A DNA stretch of 64,000 nt from Dethiosulfatarculus sandiegensis (lineage in GTDB: Bacteria; Desulfobacterota; Desulfarculia; Desulfarculales; Desulfarculaceae): contig NZ_AZAC01000014.1 in assembly GCF_000931935.2 (NCBI RefSeq), positions 310,001 to 374,000 of the forward strand, read 5' to 3'. Both the position numbers and the translations under genes were made by a program. This document shows positions 1-9,241 of this stretch, one piece after another; the stretch's first letter is position 1, and every line of letters starts with the position of its first letter. The notes under the pieces are model-generated. The model had not been told where the DNA came from. It saw only the letters and a list, made by a program, of their open reading frames with translations, and made no database searches.

Positions 1-99
1 TTCCAAGTTGCGGGACGGTTCTTCTGCCTGGGCCGGAAAAGCCAGGCACAGGACAAGGGCCGCCAAGCCCAAGCCAAGGGTAAGTTTTTTTCGTTTCAT
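1..99 (-). CDS. Exported protein, N-terminal fragment (cut by window edge)
   Basis: Reading the minus strand from the ATG at 99 gives an open frame to the window edge. It encodes a typical Sec signal peptide: a basic start (MKRKKLT), a hydrophobic core rich in Leu, Gly and Ala, and a likely cleavage site after FPAQA at about residue 25. Only about eight mature residues (EEPSRNLE) are visible, so the function cannot be read. The gene lies 120 bp downstream of a methyltransferase gene on the same strand and may belong to that transcription unit. If the locus is a siderophore locus as suspected, a TonB-dependent receptor or periplasmic binding protein would fit, but this is only a guess from context. 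Confidence 0.6.
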   Translation of the reverse strand, partial: MKRKKLTLGLGLAALVLCLAFPAQAEEPSRNLE

Positions 100-221
100 T
101 TCAATGCACTCCGTTTTGGTTCTCCTCGTGTTGATTGAATCTTGCCAAAAGCCTCTTAGGGCAAGCCTTTCGGCAGGGCCGGACAAGGCCCTTGACCATT
201 TACCAAGGGCGGGTGGCTGGA

Positions 222-1238
222 TCAGACCTTTCTTCCGATATCCATGGCCATCTCGCCGATGCCGAAAGAGATCTGTTCCGAGACGACGGTTTTGAATCCG
301 GCCTTGACCATGGCTTGTGCAATAAGGCCTTTTTCAAGGCTAAGCTCCTGCCACATCATGGCCACCGGCATCCAGCTCAGGGCAAATGAAGCGGGCCGGG
401 TGCCTTCATGGGTGAGCCCGTCGTGTATGCTTACAAAGACCCCGCCGGGATTTAAACTTTGATGGATTCTTTTGATCATCTTTGTGAGGTCTTGCCGGAC
501 AAAGTTAAGGCAGGCGGAGGCCAGGATCAGGTCGTATCCCTGGCCAAAAGAGTCGGCCTGAAAGTTACCCGGTATAACAGATAGCCTGCTTCCTAGTTGA
601 TATTGTTTGATATATTTTTGGGCTACCTCAATAACCGCCGGTCGGTCAAAGAGCACTCCTTTAAGGCTTGGGTGGGCCTTGATTATTTCCAGGGCGTTTA
701 TTCCCGGGCCACCGGCCAGATCCAGCATGCGCCCAAAGGAATGAAACTCATCCAGGCCTGAGATGATGCGAGCCAGGGCAGGACCGGTGCAGGCCTTTTG
801 GAATTGCGCGATTGCGGTTGCGCCCAGGGCCCAGAGTTCGGGATCGTCTGCCTTTGCCTCTCTGGCGGGTGGGCCGTTTTGTAGAATTGCCTTGAAATTG
901 TCAAACAAGGGCGTATTCCACTCGGCGTGATAGAGAAGATAGTCCCCGATATAGAACTCTGAATCCTGGTCCAGATAGGTTTGGCTCAAGGGGCTGTTTT
1001 TGTAGAGGGCCTTTTTTTTCTTAAGCAGGCCGATCGCAGCCAGGCCGTTAAAAAACCGGGAGGTGTTGGCAGGATGAGTGTTTAGTTTTTGAGCCGCATC
1101 AAAGGGGCTGGCATAATTTTTGAGGTGCTTGAAAACCCCTAGCTCAAGGGCTGTATGTAAGAGATTGGAATAGAAATATCCCTGATGCATCCGGTACAGA
1201 CGCTTAAAGTCATTTTTTGTTTTGGCTGTTTCCGACAT
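222..1238 (-). CDS. SAM-dependent O-methyltransferase (acetylserotonin/hydroxyneurosporene type)
   Basis: Predicted cytoplasmic methyltransferase of 338 residues, the usual length for family 2 O-methyltransferases. Residues 15-90 look like the winged-helix dimerisation domain of this family. The SAM-binding motif I is LDLAGGPG (172-179), an acidic ribose-binding residue lies in LFDRP (196-200), and a post-motif LNPGG loop is at 262-266. The substrate cannot be told from sequence. The gene starts 18 bp after the stop of the MFS permease gene, so the two are probably co-transcribed, which suggests that the methylated product or its precursor is the transported compound. No catalytic His/Glu pair was assigned with confidence. 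Confidence 0.85.
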   Translation of the reverse strand: MSETAKTKNDFKRLYRMHQGYFYSNLLHTALELGVFKHLKNYASPFDAAQKLNTHPANTSRFFNGLAAIGLLKKKKALYKNSPLSQTYLDQDSEFYIGDYLLYHAEWNTPLFDNFKAILQNGPPAREAKADDPELWALGATAIAQFQKACTGPALARIISGLDEFHSFGRMLDLAGGPGINALEIIKAHPSLKGVLFDRPAVIEVAQKYIKQYQLGSRLSVIPGNFQADSFGQGYDLILASACLNFVRQDLTKMIKRIHQSLNPGGVFVSIHDGLTHEGTRPASFALSWMPVAMMWQELSLEKGLIAQAMVKAGFKTVVSEQISFGIGEMAMDIGRKV

Positions 1239-1256
1239 ATTTTGCTCCCTTGCTGG

Positions 1257-2597
1257 TTAAGAGGAAAATGGCTTCGTTACGGAGCCGGGCTCTGAATCCG
1301 GTTGATTCAGGGAGCGCAGGCTGTCGAGAAAAAGTCTTTTGACCGGAAAAATGAAGACCAGGGAACCCAGGGCCAGAAAAATATAAAATGGGCCATAGCC
1401 CAGGGCTTGACTGAGATAGCCGGCTGCAATCACAGCGCAGAAGGAGGTCAGGTGCTGTACGCCGCATAGGATGCCGTAGTCTGTACCTGATTGGGGCCCT
1501 ACGCTGGCCCGTAGGATAAGGGTGTAGATGGCGGCCATTATGCCTCCCATCAGGATCTGCTCCAGCCCAATCATTGCGGCCAGAACCCACTTTGAACTGA
1601 AAATCGAACCTGCCACGCCCCAAGACAGAAAGCCCAGTAGCCCTGCCAGGGCGCACGCCGTCTGAAACAGCTTGTTCATGGCGGTTCTTTTCAAAAACAC
1701 CCCTGTGAGAATGGTGCCGACCATGGAAAGGGGGGAGCCAGCCCACAGGGTCAGCGAGCCGATCTGGCCTGGGTTCATTCCCAGATCAGCCAACAGGGAG
1801 AGGCGCACCTGATAACCGCTTTTAAAGACAATGGCGGCTATTACCAGTAAGACAAAAAGCGCCTTGGTCTGGGGACGGGCCACAAAAGAAAGGGGATGGG
1901 GTTTTTGACTGGGATCCTTGTCTGCTTTTTTGGTTTGCCAATAATTACGGGTCAGTTCTTTGTGAAAGGCCATGGGCATGGTTAGCAACAAAATGAAGCA
2001 GGCCATCAGCCACAGGGTTATCTCCCAGCCCAGGTGATGATAAAGGATAAGAAAGACGCCGCCTCCGACCATGAACCCAGCGAAATTTCCGGTTATCTGC
2101 AGGCAGGCTCCCCAGGAGCGCTCCTTGGGCAGTAGTATGTCCGTGGCATAGCCGTCCACTGCCAGATCACTTACCGCGAAAAAGAAATTCATAGCCAGAA
2201 TCAGGCAGATCGGAAGGACCAGGCCCTGTTCCGGTGAGTTCCCGGCCAAAAGGAAAAGAGTGACCAGGGCCATGACCCTGGTGATCATGATCCAGCCCTT
2301 TCTGCGGCCTGCAATAGGCAGGGGAAAGCGTTCCAAGATCGATGAATAAAGGAACTTGAGCGCCCAGGGAGAATATAAAAGGGCCATCATGCCGATGGCT
2401 CCCAGGCTGAAACCATGGGAGCGCAGGATGACCGGCATGGTGAGCCAGGTGAATCCCACCGGTGCGTATTGGCCAATGTATAAGCTAAGGAATAAAAGAT
2501 ACTTGGCTGTTGAGCCTAAGGTTTTTTCAGAGTGGGGGGCAGGTGGAAAAATTCTTTGGTGATAGTTGTCTACGCCCGTATTATTACAAATTTTCAT
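1257..2597 (-). CDS. MFS transporter of the PAT type (AmpG / RhtX-FptX siderophore-permease-like)
   Basis: Inner-membrane carrier with about twelve hydrophobic segments across 446 residues. The opening segment (LYIGQYAPVGFTWLTMP) and the following PWALKFLYSS region resemble the peptide/acetyl-CoA/drug (PAT) branch, which includes the muropeptide permease AmpG and the siderophore permeases RhtX and FptX. The frame stays open upstream to a TTG at 2645 and an ATG at 2630; the ATG at 2597 is preferred because hydrophobic sequence starts soon after it, but no start has a clear ribosome site. An AraC regulator sits upstream on the same strand and a methyltransferase downstream. Uptake of a siderophore-like compound is an inference from family and neighbours; muropeptide uptake is the main alternative. 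Confidence 0.75.
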   Translation of the reverse strand: MKICNNTGVDNYHQRIFPPAPHSEKTLGSTAKYLLFLSLYIGQYAPVGFTWLTMPVILRSHGFSLGAIGMMALLYSPWALKFLYSSILERFPLPIAGRRKGWIMITRVMALVTLFLLAGNSPEQGLVLPICLILAMNFFFAVSDLAVDGYATDILLPKERSWGACLQITGNFAGFMVGGGVFLILYHHLGWEITLWLMACFILLLTMPMAFHKELTRNYWQTKKADKDPSQKPHPLSFVARPQTKALFVLLVIAAIVFKSGYQVRLSLLADLGMNPGQIGSLTLWAGSPLSMVGTILTGVFLKRTAMNKLFQTACALAGLLGFLSWGVAGSIFSSKWVLAAMIGLEQILMGGIMAAIYTLILRASVGPQSGTDYGILCGVQHLTSFCAVIAAGYLSQALGYGPFYIFLALGSLVFIFPVKRLFLDSLRSLNQPDSEPGSVTKPFSS

Positions 2598-2937
2598 GCT
2601 TATGGCTTTCAATGGCAGTAAATGCCTCATAAAAAGTAACCGCAACCATTTTTTGACATCCCACTTGTTCCGCCCGGGCCTTGGCGGTTTCAGGAGTCAT
2701 TTTTGTGAAGGTATCCTAGGTGATAGGGCAGGGATGCGCTAACGGTGGAATATTTGATTTTAGCGATTCCGTATGAGCAGGCGGCTGTAATGCCGCAAAT
2801 GGCTTTTGACTGGTTGAATTTGTAATGTGGCTTGTAAATTTGGCTGTGCAGGCTTCCCGATTCAGGTCAGGGAAAGACAGGAGATCTATATAAAACTATT
2901 AAATATTGCAAAGAGGTGGAATCTGTGTGTGGCTAAT

Positions 2938-3930
2938 TTATCTAACTGGCTGGTTTTTTTTGAATAGGCAGGGGTGAATTCCGAACTGCCGGGAAAAAGA
3001 CTTGCTAAAGTGGCTTAGCGAATTATATCCCACGGAAAAGGCTACCTCTGTGACGTTCATGCCGGTTTCCAAAAATAACCGTCGGGCCCGGTTGAGGCGC
3101 ATCTCCCTTAAATAGGCAAACGGTGTGTGCCCGTATATTTCCTGAAAACCCTGGGAAAGCCGGTTGCCGGAAAGACCAACCCTGCGGGCCAGCTCAACCA
3201 GGTGGGGCGGCTTCTCCATTTCTTTTGCCAATATTAGCCCCGCTTCCAGTATTTTTTCCTTTTCCTGGGCTGAGAGTTCCCGGCTTGCGCGGTTTTTGGG
3301 GATCAACTGTTCCATTTGGAGGCCTATGAGTTCCAGTAGCAGGCCTTCCATTATTAGTAGCTGATTACGATTAGTGGGGGATAGTTTGCCGAGTCGGTAA
3401 AGGGCCATTTGAATGGCCGGGGTGTTTCCATTTATGGCGTAGGCTCCTTTAACGCCATTTCTATACACTGCCTCATTAAAGGACCTGGGCAGGAGATTCA
3501 GGTTTTGGCCATACAGGTTTGAGAAAAAGGAGTGGGTCATGGTTATGGTGACCACCTTGAGCGGTTCGCCCGGGTGCATTATGCCTTGCCCAAGGGGGCT
3601 GGGTTGAAAGGCAATGCGGTTCAGGCCTTTTTGCAAATCCATCTTATTTTCAAAGCTGTGATTGCTATAGCTGATTTTTCCTGAGAGAAAATAAATAAAA
3701 TTAAAACCCACCGGCCAGGTGTCAGACTCCATGGAGACTGGGGCAAAGAGCCTGTAGTCAGTCAAAAAGAGATTGAGTCCGGGCTTTATTTCAATCTTTT
3801 TTATTGTCCCTTGCCCCATATCACCGGGCAATCTGCCCAGGCCGGGCTGAGTGGAGCCTTGGGGCGGGGCTGTACTGATGGGGTAGGTTTTTTCGGGAAG
3901 GCCGGACTGTTTTTTTAACCAGAGATTCAT
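2938..3930 (-). CDS. AraC-family transcriptional regulator (PchR-like architecture)
   Basis: DNA-binding regulator of 330 residues. The last 100 or so residues form the two helix-turn-helix motifs of AraC proteins: LVELARRVGLSGNRLSQGF, then the signature region with VTEVAFSVGYNSLSHFSKSF near the C-terminus. The N-terminal 220 residues are a divergent sensor domain, of the length found in PchR-type regulators that sense siderophores. It lies about 340 bp upstream of the MFS permease gene and points the same way, so it may control the permease and methyltransferase genes. The ligand is unknown. AraC family membership is firm; the PchR analogy is inference. Confidence 0.88.
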   Translation of the reverse strand: MNLWLKKQSGLPEKTYPISTAPPQGSTQPGLGRLPGDMGQGTIKKIEIKPGLNLFLTDYRLFAPVSMESDTWPVGFNFIYFLSGKISYSNHSFENKMDLQKGLNRIAFQPSPLGQGIMHPGEPLKVVTITMTHSFFSNLYGQNLNLLPRSFNEAVYRNGVKGAYAINGNTPAIQMALYRLGKLSPTNRNQLLIMEGLLLELIGLQMEQLIPKNRASRELSAQEKEKILEAGLILAKEMEKPPHLVELARRVGLSGNRLSQGFQEIYGHTPFAYLREMRLNRARRLFLETGMNVTEVAFSVGYNSLSHFSKSFSRQFGIHPCLFKKNQPVR

Positions 3931-4520
3931 TTAAACCCAATCGCGCATTTTATTTGAATGTTGCCCAACCGTTTACGGGAGGGGTTCATTTATGAGCTTC
4001 TTTAATATATAGAAAATTTTTTAGGCAGTAAATAGAATCTTCAGATCGTCTGCATTTGGTGTCGATAGGTATATAACTGTTGAGGCGCTTTGGCTTAACG
4101 TCTTGAAGGGGCTCGGTAAATCATGATTTGGGGTTATTGACTTGTTTATGAATCAGGGAAATGATGAGTTTCCGACGACAGCGTAGTTCGTGCTTGCTGC
4201 CCATGGGCCTGCAAACAGCAGCCATAATAACTAACGTAAGCCTGATCAACCAATGCCCTGCTGAGAACTAAACCAAGACAATTCCTTGAACGACTAAGCC
4301 GTAAAGAACCGATTGTTTCATGGCTTGCCTTGGCAGGGGTTCCTTGTTTTTTTGAGCAAGTTTCTTTGACTAATGTATGATTGACCAGACAGTTCAATAT
4401 GGGCTAACATGCCGAGGTTCTGTACGGGATAAAAACACGATTTTTTCCCTATAGTTAAATGATTTTTAAAATACCGCCGGTCTGGAACCTGACCGGCCTT
4501 GCGCCCTGCCGTGGATTCGG
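3931..4520. other. Intergenic region of about 590 bp, no confident gene
   Basis: This gap separates the AraC gene (minus strand) from the GH99-like gene (plus strand) and must hold the divergent promoters of both. It is AT-rich near 3960-4080. An open frame of 83 codons on the minus strand (4146-4397) has no convincing ribosome site or recognisable domain and is not called a gene. It could be a scrap of a decayed mobile element, but no terminal repeats were found. No riboswitch or tRNA was recognised. Confidence 0.5.
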
Positions 4521-6206
4521 ATGGAGAGAGAAAAGTTGACCTTGAAAGCGTGGGTTTGTCTGGCCTTTTGCCTTTTGGCCACAGGGCTGCAATTAAACTG
4601 GCTTTATCATCACGGCCTGGAAGGCGCCTGGCGGCTTCGCCTGGTCGTGGCCCTGGTTGGGGGCTGGGTTTTGCCCTGGCTGTTTTTCAGGCTGCGTGAG
4701 CTGATAAAGGGCTATAAACCGGGCAGGGCCTTGCCCCCTTTGGGTTGGCTCGTAAAAAGCAGAATATCCAGACTGGTTTTTTTGGGGATATTGATCTGTG
4801 CCGTGGGTCAGGGGGCGTTTTATTGCTTTTCCGGCAAAACCACCCTGCAGGACGAACGCCTTTTGGTGGGGGCGCCTTATTACCTCTGGTATCCCGCTAA
4901 TTTCAGAGAGGGTTTTTTAAGGGACAAATTGTCTCCACCCCAAAAACCTGTCTTGGGGCTTTACAATTCCACAGACCGGAAAACAGCGGAACAACATATA
5001 GCCTGGTGCTCCAGCCATGGTATTGATTTTCTGGCCCTTGACTGGTGGCCTTCGCGCCAAAAACAAAACAGCGCCATAGAAAAGGCCTTTTTAAAGGCCA
5101 AAAATATCGCGGACGTAAAGTTCTGCATTTTTTACGAAACCTGGGACCTGGCCTGGGACCCCAAGGTGGGGGCCACGGTTTTTGACAACAAGACAGCAGA
5201 ATTCCTTGAAAAAGATGTGTTGGGTCTGGCCGAGCGGTTCTTTGATCATCCTCAATACCTGACGGTAAACGGGCGACCGGTTCTGTTTTTTTATCTCACC
5301 CGCACCTTATGGGGTGATTATGCCCCGGCCTTTAAATCACTCAGGGAAAAGTTGAAACAAAAGGGTTATGACGCCTTTTTTATAGCGGATGAGGTTTATT
5401 ATCAGACCTTGAGCGCCCAGGATCCCCTTCAAAAGCCCACCCCTCCGTTGCCCCTTGCCGATGACCCTCAGCTTAATAGGATTAATCTGTTCGACGCGAT
5501 CTATGCCTACAACATGTATCTCTCCGGTGTGGGGCATCATATGGGCTATGGAGGCAAGAGCGCCTTTTTAGGAGATGTGAAGCGGGTTTACCGGATATAT
5601 CAAAAGGCATGCTCAGAGGATAAGTATTTTGTGCCCGGGATCATCCCCGGCTACAACGAGCGGGGGCCAAGGTTAAAGGCGAATCATCACGCCATACCCA
5701 GGAGGTGGCTGCCGGACCAGGGAGAAGGCAGTTTTTTAAAAGAGATGATAAGCCGGGTCGGCCTTCCCTTTACCGACCCCAAGCTTAACATGCTGATGAT
5801 CACCTCTTTTAATGAGTGGAATGAGGACACAGCCATTGAACCGGTGGCCGCAGCCCCTGCCACCACAAAAGACCAGAGCGGATCCGGCCACGCCTATACC
5901 CAGGGGTATGCCTATGCCGGTTTTGACGCAACCTACCTGGAAGTGGTCAGGGACCGGCTGCATTCAATTTGGGGAAGGGTGCTGACTAAAAACGGCGGCC
6001 CCAAGGCGGGCATTCCTGTTTACGCCACGGACTGGTGGGGTTTCAAGGTGCTGAAGACCCACACTGACAGCCAGGGGTATTACACCTTTTCCCGCTTGAA
6101 CATGCCCCCTGGTGAATACCGCGTCACCCCGGCTATGGGTGAAAGCCGCTGGCTCACTCTGGAAAGTAATGCACCGGCAGCCAGGCTCGATCTGAAGGCA
6201 GACTAA
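4521..6206 (+). CDS. Membrane-anchored GH99/GH71-like glycoside hydrolase
   Basis: Predicted envelope enzyme of 561 residues. Residues 10-55 and about 75-95 are hydrophobic membrane segments. The central part (about 105-460) resembles the endo-mannosidase-like GH99/WbsX group: YYLWYP near its start, the strand IDFLALDWWPS, and the hallmark TSFNEWNEDTAIEP with two acidic residues. The last 70 or so residues look like a carboxypeptidase-regulatory-like beta-sandwich (TDSQGYYTFSRLNMPPGEYRV). ATG at 4521 is kept as the start, but a TTG at 4536, preceded by GGAGAGAG, is a strong alternative and matches the start of the next gene. The gene at 6232 follows after 25 bp and has a similar N-terminal membrane module, so both probably act on one envelope glycan. 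Confidence 0.75.
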   Translation: MEREKLTLKAWVCLAFCLLATGLQLNWLYHHGLEGAWRLRLVVALVGGWVLPWLFFRLRELIKGYKPGRALPPLGWLVKSRISRLVFLGILICAVGQGAFYCFSGKTTLQDERLLVGAPYYLWYPANFREGFLRDKLSPPQKPVLGLYNSTDRKTAEQHIAWCSSHGIDFLALDWWPSRQKQNSAIEKAFLKAKNIADVKFCIFYETWDLAWDPKVGATVFDNKTAEFLEKDVLGLAERFFDHPQYLTVNGRPVLFFYLTRTLWGDYAPAFKSLREKLKQKGYDAFFIADEVYYQTLSAQDPLQKPTPPLPLADDPQLNRINLFDAIYAYNMYLSGVGHHMGYGGKSAFLGDVKRVYRIYQKACSEDKYFVPGIIPGYNERGPRLKANHHAIPRRWLPDQGEGSFLKEMISRVGLPFTDPKLNMLMITSFNEWNEDTAIEPVAAAPATTKDQSGSGHAYTQGYAYAGFDATYLEVVRDRLHSIWGRVLTKNGGPKAGIPVYATDWWGFKVLKTHTDSQGYYTFSRLNMPPGEYRVTPAMGESRWLTLESNAPAARLDLKAD

Positions 6207-6231
6207 GCAGCAAAGACTTAAAGGAGCAGTT

Positions 6232-7860
6232 TTGACAAGAACGGGATTCATAACAATTCTCGCCGGGTTGTTGGGTTTTATGAGCCAGTTGAACTGGATC
6301 GCAAGCCATGGCCCGGATTCCATCTGGTATTTACGCCTGGCTCTGGGAGGGCTGGCGGGCTGGGGCCTGGCCAAGGGTGTTTTATGGGCCTGGGTAAGGT
6401 TTACCGGCCGCGGCATCTGGCCCGGGTTTGAAGGGTTCCGGCAGGGGCTCGCCAAACCAAAGGTGCTGTACAGCTTATGTTTTTTGTTTTTGGCGACTAT
6501 TTATCTGCTCTCCATGGGTGGGCATTTTTACTCATATGACGACCGTTTCCGTTTTGAAACCACCAAGGCCATTGTGGAAAGAGGAGAGCTTTTAGTGAGT
6601 TTGCCGCCGGGCAGCCCCCAGGTATACAGCAAATACGGCATTGTGCAGCCGGTTCTAAGCCTCCCTTTGTATCTAGTGGGGAAAAGCTTCCTTGGCCCGG
6701 AAGAGGGTTTTGAACATTTTGACCAGGTCATGGTCAGCACCTTTATGCAGATAACCACGGCACTTTTGATGCTGGTGATATTTTTAATCCTGCGCGAGTT
6801 GAAATACAGCAAAAGGGTGGCTTTGGGCACGGTGGTGATAATAGCCTTTACCACCATGTTTTGGCCCTATGCCAAGTTTTATTTTACCGAGCCCTTTAAC
6901 GCGCTTTGCCTGATGTTTGCCTTTTGGCAGCTTATGCGGCTTAAATCCACGGGCTCCAACCAAAACCTCCTGGCCGCGGGCGTTTCTCTGGGCATTGGCG
7001 GGGTAAACGCCACCATGCTTTTTGCCACGGCCATGCCCATCCTCGGGCTATATGCCGTCTGGATTCTCTGGCCCAGACCAGGGGGGGTCTGCACCACCTG
7101 GAAACAGGCCCTGATCAAGATTGCTTGGTTTATCGGGCCGATGATAATCGGGCTCGCCTTTTTGCTGGGCTTTAATGATTTCCGTTATGGCTCACCCTTT
7201 AAAACTGGCTATGAGGGGGACCGGGGGTTCAGGACCATTATTCAGGACGGAAGGCCCGGTTTTTCCATCCCCTGGTTTGTGGGGCTGTACGGCCTTTTGT
7301 TCAGCGCGGGTAAAAGCGTTTTCCTTTATAACCCCCCCCTGGTTCTGGCTGTTGCCTGTCTGGGTCGTTTCATGAGGCGCACCAAGGCCGAAGCCTGGGT
7401 GGTTATTGCGTTTTGCCTGGTCTGGCTGGTTTTTTACTGCAAATGGTGGGCCTGGCACGGGGATATTTGCTGGGGGCCGCGTTACCTGCTGCCTGCTTTG
7501 GGTTTTGCCTTTTTACCCCTGGCCGAGGCCCTGGCCCGTTGGCGGCAGAGCTCATGGGGTTTTAAGTCCCTGTTTATAATCCTGGTGGGAGCCGGGCTGG
7601 CTGTGCAGCTTTTGGCCATAAGCGCTCCCTTTGCCGCCTATTTCCAGGCCACGGAAGGGCCCCGGCAAAGCAGATGGCACCTTTTGCATTATGTGCCTCA
7701 TTTTTCACCGCTTTGGGGACAGGTCAAGACAGTGGCAAAGGGCATGAATGTGGACTTTTATCTGCAGAAAAGCGGCCTTAGCCTCTGGTTGGCCTGGCTG
7801 GCCTCCGTGCTGGGTCTTCTGCTTTGGATGGGGTCGGGGAAGATAAGTAAAAAAGGATAA
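6232..7860 (+). CDS. Polytopic membrane protein, probable GT-C-fold glycosyltransferase
   Basis: Inner-membrane protein of 542 residues with about eleven hydrophobic segments. The first extracytoplasmic loop carries YSYDD followed by RFRFETTKAIVERGE, the place where lipid-phosphate-sugar-dependent GT-C transferases hold their catalytic acidic residue. A second typical element is FYFTEPFNALCLMFAF. The acceptor and donor are unknown. The start is TTG, supported by AAGGAG five bases upstream. Residues 5-50 (Q-LNW, then HG, then W-LRL, then GGW-like spacing) repeat the N-terminal membrane module of the GH99-like protein encoded 25 bp upstream, pointing to a shared anchoring or partner-binding role. 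A bidirectional terminator follows. Confidence 0.75.
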   Translation: MTRTGFITILAGLLGFMSQLNWIASHGPDSIWYLRLALGGLAGWGLAKGVLWAWVRFTGRGIWPGFEGFRQGLAKPKVLYSLCFLFLATIYLLSMGGHFYSYDDRFRFETTKAIVERGELLVSLPPGSPQVYSKYGIVQPVLSLPLYLVGKSFLGPEEGFEHFDQVMVSTFMQITTALLMLVIFLILRELKYSKRVALGTVVIIAFTTMFWPYAKFYFTEPFNALCLMFAFWQLMRLKSTGSNQNLLAAGVSLGIGGVNATMLFATAMPILGLYAVWILWPRPGGVCTTWKQALIKIAWFIGPMIIGLAFLLGFNDFRYGSPFKTGYEGDRGFRTIIQDGRPGFSIPWFVGLYGLLFSAGKSVFLYNPPLVLAVACLGRFMRRTKAEAWVVIAFCLVWLVFYCKWWAWHGDICWGPRYLLPALGFAFLPLAEALARWRQSSWGFKSLFIILVGAGLAVQLLAISAPFAAYFQATEGPRQSRWHLLHYVPHFSPLWGQVKTVAKGMNVDFYLQKSGLSLWLAWLASVLGLLLWMGSGKISKKG

Positions 7861-7869
7861 AATTGATTA

Positions 7870-7917
7870 AAAAAAGCCTGCTGCCAAGGCCGGAAGCACC
7901 TTGGCGCAGGCTTTTTT
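7870..7917. terminator. Bidirectional rho-independent terminator
   Basis: The arms AAAAAAGCCTGC and GCAGGCTTTTTT enclose an inner stem GCCAAGG/CCTTGGC with a CCGGAAGCA loop. The A and T tracts on the two sides let it stop transcription from both directions. It sits between the convergent GT-C-like gene (stop 7860) and the alanine racemase gene (stop 7953). Confidence 0.92.
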
Positions 7918-7952
7918 GTTTGCAAGGAATATGATTTTTCAAACCGGCGGCA

Positions 7953-9074
7953 TCAATCCAGGTAAACCCTTGTCAGCCGTCCGGCCATGCCGGTCACGAT
8001 TTCATAGTTGATGGTCCCGACTTTGGCTGCGATCTCGTCAGCCGTGATCCTGTCGTCACCGCTTTGACCCATGAAGACGATTTCATCGTTGACCTTGGCC
8101 TGGCCCAGGGCGCTTAAATCCACCATGAACTGATCCATGCAGACCCTGCCGATAATGGGGCAGCGCACTCCCTTTACCAGGACTTCACCCTGGTTGGAGA
8201 GCGCCCTGGGGATGCCGTCGGCATAACCCATGGGCACGGTGCCGACAAGGGTGTCTTTGGTGGTGGTGAAGGTGCAGCCATAGCTTAAGGGGGATCCCTT
8301 GGGCACGGTTTTCACATGGGCCAGGCGGGCCTTGATCGTCATGGCCGGGAAAAGTTCTATGGCAGGATTTTCCGCCAGGGCGGCGTCCGGATATTGCCCG
8401 TAAAGGGCTATACCGGGCCTCACCATATCCAGGTGAGTCTGGGGAAAATAGATATTTGCCGCGCTGTTGGCAATGTGCCTTGTCTTGAATGCAACCCCCG
8501 CCTTTTTAAGCATCTCCAAAAAGCCGGAGAACCTTTTGAACTGGATTTCGGTATAGCCGTCTTCCGGCGAGTCGGCTATGGCAAAGTGGCTGAAGATGCC
8601 TTCCACCTCAAGGTTTTTGAGTTGGGTGATTTTAAGGATTTCCTTTATGGATTCTTCCTCGGGCTGATAACCCAGTCTGCCCATGCCCGAATCCACCTTG
8701 ATGTGCACCTTGACTTTTTTACCCATGGCCCGGGCGCACTGGTCCAGGATTTGGGCCTGACCATAGTCATACAGGGCAAGGGTGAGGTCATAACGCACAG
8801 CCTGGTTATAATCTTCTTCAATAGTGTAGCCCAGGATAAGTATGGGTTCGGTGGCTGCGTTTTTTCGCAGTTCAAGGCCTTCTTCCACAGTGGCGACACC
8901 AAAACGGCCAACATTCTGTTCGCGTAAAACTTTAGCCACCTGCACAGAGCCGTGACCATAGCCGTCTGCCTTGATTATGCCCATCAGCATGACGCTATCT
9001 TGGGTCTTGGCTTTTAAGTTGGACACGTTTTTCTTTATCGCGGACAGGCTGATCTCAATCCACGCCGCTCGCAT
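7953..9074 (-). CDS. alr: Alanine racemase
   Basis: PLP enzyme that interconverts L- and D-alanine in the cytoplasm. The PLP lysine is Lys35 in GIIKADGYGHG, and the second catalytic base is Tyr265 in SPLSYGCTF; both canonical motifs are present. The start at 9074 (MRAAWIEIS) is chosen because it is the usual family N-terminus and has AGGGGG six bases upstream; the frame extends to 9131 without support. The product is 373 residues, a normal length. Besides its wall role, its place after the aminotransferase and near alanine dehydrogenase suggests that it feeds D-alanine into catabolism as L-alanine. A 12-bp hairpin separates it from the aminotransferase gene. Confidence 0.95.
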   Translation of the reverse strand: MRAAWIEISLSAIKKNVSNLKAKTQDSVMLMGIIKADGYGHGSVQVAKVLREQNVGRFGVATVEEGLELRKNAATEPILILGYTIEEDYNQAVRYDLTLALYDYGQAQILDQCARAMGKKVKVHIKVDSGMGRLGYQPEEESIKEILKITQLKNLEVEGIFSHFAIADSPEDGYTEIQFKRFSGFLEMLKKAGVAFKTRHIANSAANIYFPQTHLDMVRPGIALYGQYPDAALAENPAIELFPAMTIKARLAHVKTVPKGSPLSYGCTFTTTKDTLVGTVPMGYADGIPRALSNQGEVLVKGVRCPIIGRVCMDQFMVDLSALGQAKVNDEIVFMGQSGDDRITADEIAAKVGTINYEIVTGMAGRLTRVYLD

Positions 9075-9179
9075 ATTAATCCCCCTTTTTTTACGGTCCG
9101 CAAGTTGCTTATGGAGCAAAGGGTTGGTCAACCTCGCGGAGCCAGTGCTTTCTCAAATATGAAAATAGGCCTGAAACCA

Positions 9180-9214
9180 CTTCTCCGGCTGCCCTTTTTG
9201 AACAGCCGGAGAAG
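9180..9214. terminator. Stem-loop between aminotransferase and racemase genes
   Basis: A perfect 12-bp inverted repeat, CTTCTCCGGCTG and CAGCCGGAGAAG, encloses an 11-base loop. No U tract follows on either strand, so it may be an mRNA-processing or partial-termination structure rather than a strong terminator. Confidence 0.6.
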
Positions 9215-9241
9215 CACGAGACCAAAATCCGTTTAAAGGAC

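Noticed and set aside
4146-4397. 83-codon minus-strand open frame in the 3.9-4.5 kb gap
   Set aside because: No ribosome site, no recognisable domain and no repeats marking a mobile element; kept only as a note under the intergenic region.
8316-8927. 203-codon plus-strand open frame
   Set aside because: Antisense shadow of alanine racemase, which has its full set of catalytic residues.
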